Assembly (NCBI RefSeq): GCF_014645735.1
Contig: NZ_BMMH01000005.1
Coordinates: forward strand, 232,168-296,167
Source of the DNA: Nocardia jinanensis
Lineage (GTDB): Bacteria; Actinomycetota; Actinomycetes; Mycobacteriales; Mycobacteriaceae
DNA: 64,000 bases
Direction of reading: 5' to 3'
Position 1 is the stretch's first letter; each line of letters begins with the position of its first letter. The position numbers and the translations under genes are program-made. A model generated the notes under the pieces. The model searched no databases. It saw only the letters and a program-made list of their open reading frames with translations, and was not told the DNA's origin. This document shows positions 46,381 through 54,299 of this stretch, piece by piece.

Positions 46381-46411
46381 CGACAATAATGTCAATATCG
46401 ATGTCGACATT
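46381..46411. promoter_or_regulatory. Nested inverted repeats upstream of the APH gene
   Basis: CGACAATAATGTCA (46381-46394) overlaps a larger inverted repeat with arms AATGTC (46388-46393) and GACATT (46406-46411) centred on ATCGAT. It lies about 160 bases before the APH start. The first part resembles TGACATAATCGTCA (47784) and TGACATTTGTGTCA (54037). The rest of 46255-46566 holds nothing recognisable. Confidence 0.45.
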
Positions 46412-46566
46412 CACCTACACTCGTGCCAGGCACAGTTGCTCACGCCGCTCGCCTCGGACCCCAGGATCCGCGCTACGCCCCAGCCGAAGAGCCCGGCCCG
46501 CCGCGAACTGGATCCGGCGATCGCATGCGTTTCCCCGAAATCAACGAACATCCCAGAAGAGGCATC

Positions 46567-47631
46567 GTGGCTACATCGAATCGACAGCAACCTCCGGTCC
46601 CGCGGACACTGACCGACCTCCTCTCCCCGGAATGGCTCACACAGGCACTCGGCGCCCGCTTTCCCGACATCCGCATCACCGGGCTCACCCCGGGACCCGT
46701 GGTGAGCCGGATATCGACCAATGCCCGATTCCACATCGAATGCGACGGTGGACTCCCCCCTGGGCTCTCCCCCGATCTCTGCGGCAAGGGCTACTTCACA
46801 GAATCCGGCTGGTCGAACCGGCACGCCGGCACATTCGAAGTGCTCTTCTATCAGCGCCTCGCCGCCCAGACCGGCATACGGACACTGCGCAACGTGTACG
46901 CGGAGGTCGAGGACGGAACAGGACATGGCGTGGTCATCACCGAGGATGTCGTCGCTCAGGGTGCGCGGTTCCTCGATGCCACCAGTGAATACACGCCCGA
47001 TCTGACCGCCGACAGCCTTTCCCAGCTGGCCACACTGCACGCCGCGACATGGGGGAGTCCGACCGTTGGTGCCGCCGAGTGGCTGGACTCGCGGCTCGAT
47101 TTCATTCGGAACGTGCGTGGTGTCAAGGAGATCCGCGGCAATTTCGAGAGCGAGATCGGCGCGGGAGTTCCGGCGGAAGTACGCGACGCCGAGCGGCTCT
47201 TCGACGCCTACCGAGCACTCGCGGAGCGGACCAGCACGGCCGAACCGTGGTCGGTCGTTCACGGCGACGCCCATGTCGGCAACCTCTACCTCGATGGTGA
47301 CGGCCGGCCGTCATTCCTCGACTGGCAGCTGACACAGCGCGGTCCATGGTATTTGGATGTCGCTTACCACATTGCGTCCGCATTGACCGTCGAAGATCGG
47401 CGCACTACCGAAAAGGACCTTCTGCGCCATTATCTGGAGCAGCTGAGGATCGCCGGGGTCGACGCTCCGACATGGGATGAGGCATGGCTGGGCATGCGTT
47501 TGGGAGTCCTGCACGGCTTCTATCTCTGGGGCATCACCCTCAAGGTCGCTCCCGCTATCACCACCATGCTCGAGCATCGTCTCGGAACGGCCGTTGCCGA
47601 CCACGAATCCTATGCAGCAGTGGGCGTCTGA
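46567..47631 (+). CDS. Aminoglycoside phosphotransferase-fold protein (ecdysteroid/choline kinase-like)
   Basis: 354 residues from GTG 46567 with AGAAGAGG upstream; ATG 46525 is an alternative. Unlike the protein at 30541, the kinase loop is intact: VVHGDAHVGNLYL (HGD-x-H-x-GN) followed by FLDWQL. N-lobe elements: LCGKGYF, FEVLFYQRLAAQTGI. It probably phosphorylates a small alcohol metabolite. It precedes the KshA-like oxygenase by 364 bases. Confidence 0.82.
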   Translation: MATSNRQQPPVPRTLTDLLSPEWLTQALGARFPDIRITGLTPGPVVSRISTNARFHIECDGGLPPGLSPDLCGKGYFTESGWSNRHAGTFEVLFYQRLAAQTGIRTLRNVYAEVEDGTGHGVVITEDVVAQGARFLDATSEYTPDLTADSLSQLATLHAATWGSPTVGAAEWLDSRLDFIRNVRGVKEIRGNFESEIGAGVPAEVRDAERLFDAYRALAERTSTAEPWSVVHGDAHVGNLYLDGDGRPSFLDWQLTQRGPWYLDVAYHIASALTVEDRRTTEKDLLRHYLEQLRIAGVDAPTWDEAWLGMRLGVLHGFYLWGITLKVAPAITTMLEHRLGTAVADHESYAAVGV

Positions 47632-47783
47632 GATATGGTTCCAGGTCGCGTACCAGCTCTACCGATGTCGACAGTGGCTGGTCCGCGGAGCTTTCCGGGC
47701 TGAAGTTCGACACTTTCGACCGTCGTGGTGTGCACGCCGACTGCGCACCTCCCCCCCAGGCGGTACTCATCCCGAGCTGAATA

Positions 47784-47797
47784 TGACATAATCGTCA
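47784..47797. promoter_or_regulatory. Inverted repeat TGACATAATCGTCA
   Basis: 14-base inverted repeat (TGAC/GTCA arms) 199 bases before the KshA-like oxygenase gene, similar to elements at 46381-46394 and 54037-54050. The rest of the 364-base gap 47632-47995 shows no coding signal. Confidence 0.35.
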
Positions 47798-47995
47798 AGT
47801 CTCAGCTCCCGCGGCCGCGGAGGTGCACGCCGTCTCCGAGCAAGCGCCGGGAACCGGACCTCGCCATGGCGGGAGGAGTGGCACGGACTTGCGGATCGCC
47901 GGCTTCTCACGGTGCCGTCCGGCCTCGTGGACGACGGACGCACAGCCCCCGACCGCCGGGACCTCCGCCCACCACAACATACGGAGAGAGCACAT

Positions 47996-49018
47996 ATGCA
48001 GAGCACGCTGAGCGTGAAGCCGACCGGCTGGTTCCAGATCGGGTGGTCAGCGGAATTCGGCCCGGACGCGGTCGTCGGCAAGCGGTACTTCGGCCACGAT
48101 CTCGTGGCCTATCGGGGCCGCGACGGCGAGGTACACGTCCTCGATGCCTACTGCCAGCATCTCGGGGCGAACCTCGCCTGCGGCGGGAAGGTCGTGGACG
48201 AGGGTCTGCAATGCCCGTACCACGGCTGGGTCTGGAACTCCGCGGGCCGCAACGTCCACATTCCCTATCAGCCCGATCGGCCCAACAAAGTACGGCGGGT
48301 ACGCTCCTGGCACGCCGCCGAACGCGCCGGCCAGGTGTTTCTCTGGCACGACGTCTCAGGCCGACCGCCACTGTGGGAGTTGCCCGACGATCCGTTCGAG
48401 GCGCTCGGAGCACACATCGAGAAGGAGTCGTTCCACCCACCGCGATCGGCACATTTCCCCGATCTCCGGATCCACCCGCGGATCCCGCCCGAGAACGCGG
48501 TCGACCCGCACCACTTCCGCTTCGTCCACGGCACACCGATGTCACCTGTGGTACTCGAGGAGCACGTCGACGACTGGACCTGGCACTCACGCGTCGGTTT
48601 CGGTCGGCGCTGGGCCGACGGCAGCCGCAGTGACGAGACCCTCGGCACGATCGTGATCCACTGGTCCGGGATCGGAGTCAGCTGGAACGGTGAACACACC
48701 CGCAGCGGCGTCCGCGTGGTGGCGATCTGCCTCACTCCCGTGGACGACGAGCACTCCGAAATATTTGCGACATACTGGTTGGCCGAACGCGAAGACGACT
48801 CCCAGCCGGGCGTACTGGCGCGCCGATACCAGGAAATCGAAAACGCGCTGCCGGACGACATCAACATCTGGAACAACCAGATCTACCTGGACCCACCCGG
48901 CTTGGCCGCCTCGGAGGCCGCCGGGTTCCGCAAGCTGAGGCAGTGGGTCCTCACTTTCTTCCCCGACGACGAGACCGGCACCGTCCCCCACGCGGAAAAG
49001 GTGCCGGCCGCCCGCTGA
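47996..49018 (+). CDS. Rieske monooxygenase, KshA-like (oxygenase component)
   Basis: 340 residues. Rieske ligands C53-x-H55 and C73-x2-H76 (AYCQHLGANLACGG, CPYHGWVW). The iron site matches the KshA pattern: ENAVDPHHFRFVHG with N167, D170, H173 and H178, and a distal Asp in LPDDINIWNNQ. HIPYQP after the Rieske domain is also KshA-like. KshA hydroxylates C9 of 3-ketosteroids; whether this protein shares the substrate is uncertain. GGAGAG precedes ATG 47996. Followed by a ferredoxin reductase. Confidence 0.88.
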   Translation: MQSTLSVKPTGWFQIGWSAEFGPDAVVGKRYFGHDLVAYRGRDGEVHVLDAYCQHLGANLACGGKVVDEGLQCPYHGWVWNSAGRNVHIPYQPDRPNKVRRVRSWHAAERAGQVFLWHDVSGRPPLWELPDDPFEALGAHIEKESFHPPRSAHFPDLRIHPRIPPENAVDPHHFRFVHGTPMSPVVLEEHVDDWTWHSRVGFGRRWADGSRSDETLGTIVIHWSGIGVSWNGEHTRSGVRVVAICLTPVDDEHSEIFATYWLAEREDDSQPGVLARRYQEIENALPDDINIWNNQIYLDPPGLAASEAAGFRKLRQWVLTFFPDDETGTVPHAEKVPAAR

Positions 49019-49393
49019 TCTCGACGGAAGCACCAGCGTCCGGGTCAGGTGCAGCCCGCGCGGCCGAACTCGTCCCCACCGGGCGCGACGGCAAGTCCGG
49101 ACTGCCGGAGTACCCGACAGGCAGGCATGCGCTGCATCTTTAGCATAATCAGCTAGATGTTCTATACAATAAGCCTGATTGGTCGAACCGGATGATTTCT
49201 GCGGATTCGGGATCTGCGCTTTGCCGAGGTGGTCGGCGCCGATCCGATCGAATCGGCGCCGGGCCAGGTCGTCGAGCGCCACCCGGTCGCCCGTGCCCGT
49301 GCATCCCACTGATCGGTCACCACACCACGGAATGTGAACACCTGCAATGCCGGTGCCTATGAATCGGCCGATCTGTCGAAAGTTGTGCCAACA
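49019..49393. other. 375-base intergenic region
   Basis: Between the Rieske gene and the ferredoxin reductase. An AT-rich stretch at 49139-49180 contains TAGATGTTCTATA and the arms AATCAG...CTGATT, and may hold the reductase promoter. No gene could be supported. Confidence 0.45.
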
Positions 49394-50629
49394 ATGTCTG
49401 AAATTCCCGGCCATATTCTCGTTGTCGGCGCCGGACTGGGCGGGCTGCGCACCATCGAGGCGCTCCGATCCGCGGGCTATTCCGGGCTGATCACCCTGAT
49501 CGGCGCCGAACCCGAACTGCCGTACGACAGACCGCCACTGTCCAAACAGGTTCTGTCCGGCACCTGGGAACCGGCTCGCACACAGCTCGCGGGCTATGAG
49601 CGGCTGCGAGAACTCCATGTGGACGCCGATCTGGGCAACCCGGTGGTGGAGTTGCGCGGCACGCGGGCGATTCTGGCAAATGGTCACTCCGTCGATGCCG
49701 GAGCGGTGGTGATCGCCACCGGTGTGCGCGCACGGCGGCTGCCCGGCCAGACCGATGCGTTCCACACGCTGCGTACGCTGGACGACGCGCTCGCACTGCG
49801 CTCTCGGCTCGCCCACGCGGACAACGTACTCGTACTGGGGTCGGGGTTCATCGGGAACGAAGTCGCGAGCACGGCGGTGGAGCAGGGAAAAACAGTGACC
49901 GTCGTCGAGGCGGCCCCGCATCCACTCGCTCGGTCCTTCGGGCCCGCGGTCGGTGGCATGACGGCGCGCCTACTGACCGATGCCGGCGTCACACTGTTGT
50001 GCGATACGACGGTCGAGGAGTTTCTCGACCCCGACTCCGGTGTTGCGGTGCGGCTCGCGACGGGCGACGAACTACGGGCCGAGCTGGGCGTAGTCGGCGT
50101 CGGCGGGATACCCGACCTCGACTGGCTGGCCGATGATCGGGTTATCGTGGCCAACGGCGTCCACTGTACGGAACGTGGCTCGGTCGTCGGCACGGACAAT
50201 ATTTGGGCTGTGGGCGATGCCGCCGCCTGGTACGACCCGGCCTGCGGCGAACACATTCGCACCGAACACTGGACCTCGGCGCAGGATCAGGCCAAGATCG
50301 TCGCCGCAGCGATCTTGGGAGTTTCTGTACCCACCATGCCGACCCCCTATGTCTGGTCGGACCAGTTCGGTATGAAGATCCAGGTCCTGGGCCGCGTCGC
50401 GCCGGACGACGACATCGTTCAGCTGCACGGCGAAGGTTTCGGCGGTGGGGCCATCCGGGGAACCGTCCTCGGTCATTTCGCCGACGACCGGCTGACTGCG
50501 GTTACCGGATTCGGGGCTCCCGCCATAGTGGCCCGTTACCGTGCGGCGATCGTCGGAGTATTCGACCGGGCCCAGGTCGAAGCGTTCGCCACCGGCCTCG
50601 CAGCCAAGCGGGTTCCTGCAGGCGCCTGA
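49394..50629 (+). CDS. NAD(P)H-dependent ferredoxin/rubredoxin reductase (FAD)
   Basis: 411 residues. FAD-binding VGAGLGGL at the N-terminus, PYDRPPLSKQVLSG, second nucleotide motif LGSGFIGNEVAS, and WAVGDAAAW followed by EHWTSAQDQA near the C-terminus. Resembles rhodocoxin/putidaredoxin reductases. It can reduce a ferredoxin for the P450 or, with a ferredoxin, the Rieske oxygenases; none is adjacent. The ATG at 49394 aligns with family starts, although its ribosome site is weak. Confidence 0.9.
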   Translation: MSEIPGHILVVGAGLGGLRTIEALRSAGYSGLITLIGAEPELPYDRPPLSKQVLSGTWEPARTQLAGYERLRELHVDADLGNPVVELRGTRAILANGHSVDAGAVVIATGVRARRLPGQTDAFHTLRTLDDALALRSRLAHADNVLVLGSGFIGNEVASTAVEQGKTVTVVEAAPHPLARSFGPAVGGMTARLLTDAGVTLLCDTTVEEFLDPDSGVAVRLATGDELRAELGVVGVGGIPDLDWLADDRVIVANGVHCTERGSVVGTDNIWAVGDAAAWYDPACGEHIRTEHWTSAQDQAKIVAAAILGVSVPTMPTPYVWSDQFGMKIQVLGRVAPDDDIVQLHGEGFGGGAIRGTVLGHFADDRLTAVTGFGAPAIVARYRAAIVGVFDRAQVEAFATGLAAKRVPAGA

Positions 50630-50669
50630 ACCCGCCGGAAGACCGGACGCCGGCGCACCGCCTGCCTGT

Positions 50670-50707
50670 CCTGAGCGGGCGCCGAATCGACACCTGCACC
50701 GCTCAGG
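50670..50707. terminator. Hairpin terminator between convergent genes
   Basis: Perfect 9-bp repeat CCTGAGCGG (50670-50678) and CCGCTCAGG (50699-50707) with a 20-base loop, between the reductase stop (+) and the DUF35 stop (-), partly overlapping the latter. Confidence 0.5.
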
Positions 50708-51230
50708 GATAGGGGCTCGCCGGCGAAGTAACGGCCGGCGACCCGCCGTACCAGTCGATGGAGTTTCCTCCACAGGTCGAGGTCATCCGAGCCGTAGGAC
50801 CGTCCTCGTCCGAGCTCGGCTGTTCAGGACAGACCACAAATACGGGGAAGCGATCTACCTGCGGATACGGCTGGAACTGAACCCGGATGGATCGGTCCGC
50901 TTGCGGCGGGACGTCGCCTTCGATCGTCGTGTACACCCACGGACCGTCGTCGAGTTCCACGATCGCGAGCGTCATCGGCACCAGCGCGGAGTGTGGGCGG
51001 CCGACACTGCGGTGCGCCGGCCGCCATGACACGATCGAACCGAGGCCCGATGAGGGGACCCATTCGAGCTCGAACGATCGGCACACCGAGCATTCCCCGG
51101 TCGGTGGGGCCAGCAGCTGATCACAGCGCAGGCAACGCCGAATCATCAGCGCGGTTTCCGCCGGGTCTACGGGACCGTCGTCGGGTTCAGCTATGGACTC
51201 GAACATGGAAGCCTCGGTGTTGTAGTTCAT
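50703..51230 (-). CDS. DUF35 OB-fold / zinc-ribbon protein
   Basis: 175 residues. Zinc ribbon RRCLRCDQLLAPPTGECSVC, then an OB-fold (GLGSIVSWRPAHRS, MTLAIVELDDGPWVYTTIEG). The C-terminal 30 residues are low-complexity. It lies downstream of the Cys-less thiolase gene, separated by an alpha/beta-hydrolase relic, so it may be a second partner for that thiolase-like protein. ATG 51230 is chosen; ATG 51206 is possible. Confidence 0.8.
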   Translation of the reverse strand: MNYNTEASMFESIAEPDDGPVDPAETALMIRRCLRCDQLLAPPTGECSVCRSFELEWVPSSGLGSIVSWRPAHRSVGRPHSALVPMTLAIVELDDGPWVYTTIEGDVPPQADRSIRVQFQPYPQVDRFPVFVVCPEQPSSDEDGPTARMTSTCGGNSIDWYGGSPAVTSPASPYP

Positions 51231-51235
51231 CCGCC

Positions 51236-51421
51236 CTACCGAGCATCTCCTGATGCGTACGCCACGGCATCGGTGAAACTACGGCGACAGGGACCTATAA
51301 ACGGCGTGCCGGCCCGACCAGGCCGGCCGTCGCCGAAACTCGCTCCGATCAGGATCGGGCGCCGTCCGATCGCCTCGACGTCGGCCGCGAATCGCTCCAG
51401 TCCGTACTCACCGTCGACTGA
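51236..51421 (-). pseudogene. Relic of an alpha/beta hydrolase
   Basis: Minus-strand reading SVDGEYGLERFAADVEAIGR followed by RPILIGASFGD matches the segment before and through the nucleophile elbow (G-x-S-x-G = GASFG) of alpha/beta hydrolases. After the elbow homology ends, and the frame closes with FTDAVAYASGDAR. N-terminal and C-terminal parts are gone. It overlaps the 3' end of the thiolase-like gene by about 14 bases. Confidence 0.45.
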
Positions 51422-52601
51422 CCAGCATCGCCCCGGCCACCGGCCCACCACCGGCGGCGACGGCGGCGACTTCGGCGTTCTTGCGAACCTGTCGATCACC
51501 GCCCTCACCCCACAGCTGCACACAGGCTTCGTGCAGGAACCCCATACCGTGCAACCGGCCACCGGAAAGCTGCCCACCGCTGGTGTTCAGCGGTAGGTCA
51601 CCGTCGAGGCCGATGCGGTGGCCGCCATCGACGAAGTCTCCGGCGCGGCCGTGCTCACAGAATCCCAGCGCCTCCAGCCACTGAATCGTCAAGAACGTGA
51701 ACCCGTCGTAGAGCTGTGCGAAATCGACATCGGCGGGACGCAGGTCGGTGCGCTCCCACAGTGTCGTGGCCGCATCGTGGGCAGCCATGGTCGTGAGGTC
51801 ACGACGCTGATCCCAGGTCGCGCGCTCGAACATGCCGGTGCCCACCGATTCGACCGTCAGCGGCGGTTTCGGCAGTCCTGCCGTCGCCTCGCGCCGAGAG
51901 ACGATCACCGCTGTCGCGCCGTCGCAGGGGATATCGCAGTCGAAGAGGCACAGCGGTTCCGAAATCATCCTCGCGTTCAGGTAGTCGTCCATGGTCAGCG
52001 GATCACGGAAGATCGCATCCGGGTTCAGGCCCGCATGCTTGCGCGCGTTCACCGCGATAGCACCCAATTGCTCACGAGTGAGGCCGTGGTCGTACATATA
52101 GCGCTGCGCCGGCATGGCCAGCCAGTTCGCCGCCGACACCGCCCCGAAGGGACCGAAGAACTCCAGATGGGCGGGCGCGCGCCCATTACCGAACAGCACC
52201 GAGGCACGGCCCTTGTCCGCCTGAGCCGTCGATTCCCATACCGACCGGAACACCAGCACGTGCTCGGCCAACCCGGTCGCCACCGCCATGCACGCTTCGA
52301 TCACCGGACCCAACTGCCCCGCGGTCTCGGTACTACTGATGAACCACCGCGAACTCAGACCGAGCACATTGCGCAACTCGTGCACCGTTGCCCCGGAGAA
52401 TCCTCGATCGGGAACCCCGGGCCCGGGGTAGCTCGCGACACCATCGATATCGTCGGGCTCCAGCCCGGCATCGGCGATCGCGCGCAGCGCCGCCTCCACG
52501 GTGAGATCGAGTCCGGTGCGGCCCAGCCGACGACCGACCTGAGATTTTCCGGCACCGCTGAGAACCGCCCGCCCGCCGAACGGTCCACCCGAATTCTTCA
52601 C
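51408..52601 (-). CDS. Thiolase-like protein lacking the catalytic Cys (Ltp2-like, probable aldolase)
   Basis: 397 residues from GTG 52601, overlapping the upstream DUF35 stop (GTGA). The nucleophile position reads FISSTETAGQLGPVIEACMA, without the CxS/CAS motif. Conserved DFAQLYDGFTFLTIQWLEALGFC is shared with the protein at 41749. LNTSGGQLSGGRLHGMGFLHE is the usual C-terminal thiolase Gly loop. Predicted retro-aldolase or acyl-CoA-binding enzyme working with DUF35 proteins. Confidence 0.8.
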   Translation of the reverse strand: MKNSGGPFGGRAVLSGAGKSQVGRRLGRTGLDLTVEAALRAIADAGLEPDDIDGVASYPGPGVPDRGFSGATVHELRNVLGLSSRWFISSTETAGQLGPVIEACMAVATGLAEHVLVFRSVWESTAQADKGRASVLFGNGRAPAHLEFFGPFGAVSAANWLAMPAQRYMYDHGLTREQLGAIAVNARKHAGLNPDAIFRDPLTMDDYLNARMISEPLCLFDCDIPCDGATAVIVSRREATAGLPKPPLTVESVGTGMFERATWDQRRDLTTMAAHDAATTLWERTDLRPADVDFAQLYDGFTFLTIQWLEALGFCEHGRAGDFVDGGHRIGLDGDLPLNTSGGQLSGGRLHGMGFLHEACVQLWGEGGDRQVRKNAEVAAVAAGGGPVAGAMLVSRR

Positions 52602-53050
52602 GCGCTCTCACCTTTCACCGGACGGAACAGCGGCAGCCAGACGTCGTCCCACTGTTCGAACCACACCTCGACCTCTTGCCCGATCGCCACCTGATCCGGG
52701 TCGACCCCGACCACGTTGCTGACGATCCGGACATCGGGCTCGTCGGCGAGCTCGATCATCGCCACCAGATACGGTGGTTCGAAACCCGGAATCCATTGCT
52801 GATGGTTGACGGTGTAGGCAGCAACCCTCCCCTTGCCCGAGGCGGCCTCGGGCCCCACGTCCCGGCTCCGGCACCGGAAGCATGCCGGCCCGCCGGGATG
52901 GAACCAACGCCGGCAGCTACGACAGCGGTAGATCATCAGCTTGCCGTCACGGCCACCTGTCCAGAACGCTTCCGACTCGGGTCCGGGTTCCGGCAGCAGT
53001 CGCGTTCGTGGCCGGGTATACCCGGGTATCTCCTGTTCAGCAGTGGTCAC
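52598..53050 (-). CDS. DUF35 OB-fold / zinc-ribbon protein, partner of the thiolase-like protein
   Basis: 150 residues. Zinc ribbon YRCRSCRRWFHPGGPACFRC, then OB-fold with GKGRVAAYTVNHQQWIPGFE, PYLVAMIELADEPDVRIVSN and GQEVEVWFEQWDDVWLPLF. This form (with PFxxxWQxDGRL-like start AFWTGGRDGKLMIYRC) is close to ChsH2-type DUF35. Coupled to the thiolase-like gene. An inverted repeat lies just upstream of its start. Confidence 0.86.
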   Translation of the reverse strand: MTTAEQEIPGYTRPRTRLLPEPGPESEAFWTGGRDGKLMIYRCRSCRRWFHPGGPACFRCRSRDVGPEAASGKGRVAAYTVNHQQWIPGFEPPYLVAMIELADEPDVRIVSNVVGVDPDQVAIGQEVEVWFEQWDDVWLPLFRPVKGESA

Positions 53051-53059
53051 CTCCCCAAT

Positions 53060-53076
53060 ATAGATTATTCATCTAT
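53060..53076. promoter_or_regulatory. Inverted repeat ATAGAT-N5-ATCTAT
   Basis: Perfect 6-bp arms around TATTC, ten bases upstream of the DUF35 start codon on the minus strand, in an AT-rich stretch (53057-53092). TAGATTATT is shared with elements at 11038 and 60905. It suggests that DUF35-thiolase-DUF35 has its own promoter, separate from the SDR gene upstream. Confidence 0.45.
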
Positions 53077-53176
53077 CTAAGTAATAGTTATCGAGGTGGT
53101 GCACACCGGAGTGTGGACGACCTGCACCTCAGGCGCTGTCCTTCGCGATCCCCCGGGCCCGGCTCGTCGAGCAGCG

Positions 53177-53974
53177 TCAGAAGGCGGACCGGTGCAGGCC
53201 GCCGTCCACTTCGATCCAGTTGCCGTTCACATAGCCCGCGTCGGCCGAGCACAGATACGTAACCAGCGACGCGATCTCGGCCGGCCGGCCGATCCGGCCG
53301 GCCGGCACTCGGGCTTTCGTCAGCATGAACTCGCGCCGTTCGCTCTCACTACCGGCACCGACCACCGCGTCCAGGTACTGGATGGCGCTCTCGGTTTCGA
53401 TCCAGCCCGGCGCGACCGTGTTGATGGTGATGCCGAATCGGGCGTATTCGTCGGCGACGGTCTTCAGCAGACCCACCGTGGCGGGACGAGTGGCGTTGGC
53501 CACGACGTGGTGGATACTTCCGGTGGGTTCCTTGGCGGTGGCCGATCCGATATGGACGAACCGGCCCCACCCCGCCTCCCGCATACCGGGCAGCACCGCG
53601 TGCAGCAGGTAGAACTGGCTCACCGTGTAGGCCTCGAAGGACTCCCGGAGCGGCGCGGCGTCGGTGATATCGGCGAAGTCACCGGGACGCTGGTACTTTG
53701 CCTGACCGATAACGATGAGGGGCGGCCCGAACTCCCGGCGCACCAGTTCCACCGCCCGGCCCACTTCGTCACGGTCCGAACAGTCCGCCGTCACTCCGAA
53801 GGCGGTGCCACCCTGCCGGCGGATCCGATCGACAGCCGCCTCGACATCGGCCGCGGTACGGGCCGCGATCGCCACCCGGCTCCCCTCCGCGGCCAGCATC
53901 TTCGCCACTTCGAAACCCATTCCCCGGCTGCCGCCCACCACCAGTGCCACCCGGTCCTCGATCCCGAAATCCAT
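53177..53974 (-). CDS. Atypical SDR-family protein without the Tyr-x3-Lys motif
   Basis: 265 residues from ATG 53974 (GGAAGGA upstream; ATG 53983 possible). Rossmann loop VVGGSRGMGFEVAK. NNAG is replaced by VIGQAKYQ, and the active site reads HIGSATAKEPTGSIHHVVANATRPA, with Asn in place of Lys and no Tyr at the normal place. C-terminal VDGGLHRS is kept. This is seen in a subset of SDRs and may mean a different activity. A TGACA/TGTCA repeat lies at 54037. Confidence 0.8.
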   Translation of the reverse strand: MDFGIEDRVALVVGGSRGMGFEVAKMLAAEGSRVAIAARTAADVEAAVDRIRRQGGTAFGVTADCSDRDEVGRAVELVRREFGPPLIVIGQAKYQRPGDFADITDAAPLRESFEAYTVSQFYLLHAVLPGMREAGWGRFVHIGSATAKEPTGSIHHVVANATRPATVGLLKTVADEYARFGITINTVAPGWIETESAIQYLDAVVGAGSESERREFMLTKARVPAGRIGRPAEIASLVTYLCSADAGYVNGNWIEVDGGLHRSAF

Positions 53975-54036
53975 TGCGATCATTCCTTCCGTCGGGAGCT
54001 GGTCCGCGCAGCGCGCGCTACCCCTTGCCAGAGTAG

Positions 54037-54050
54037 TGACATTTGTGTCA
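54037..54050. promoter_or_regulatory. Inverted repeat TGACATTTGTGTCA
   Basis: Perfect 5-bp arms TGACA/TGTCA with a 4-base centre, 63 bases upstream of the SDR start. Like the elements at 46381 and 47784. The remaining part of the 325-base gap 53975-54299 contains the start region of the divergent oxidoreductase and nothing else recognisable. Confidence 0.45.
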
Positions 54051-54299
54051 AATTTATCGCGTTCGACGCATTAACTGTTCACCCTCTGGGACATGCGAGT
54101 CATCTCGACCGCATGCGAGCCGGACCACCCCGAGGCAAGCAGCGATACATTATCTAAAGTCGAAAAGTGTTGGTGCTGAATCAATTATGGCGCCTCGGCC
54201 GCACAGGTGGTGTAGCGATGTAACCTACGGAAATCCGCCACCTCGCGCACCCGGCCATGGCAATGCGCGCGGCCCGACCGTTTCAACAGGGAGTTGACA

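Noticed and set aside
49181..49312. Possible short protein after the KshA-like gene
   Set aside because: An open stretch with reasonable composition (RDLRFAEVVGADPIE) but no start, ribosome site or homology to support it.
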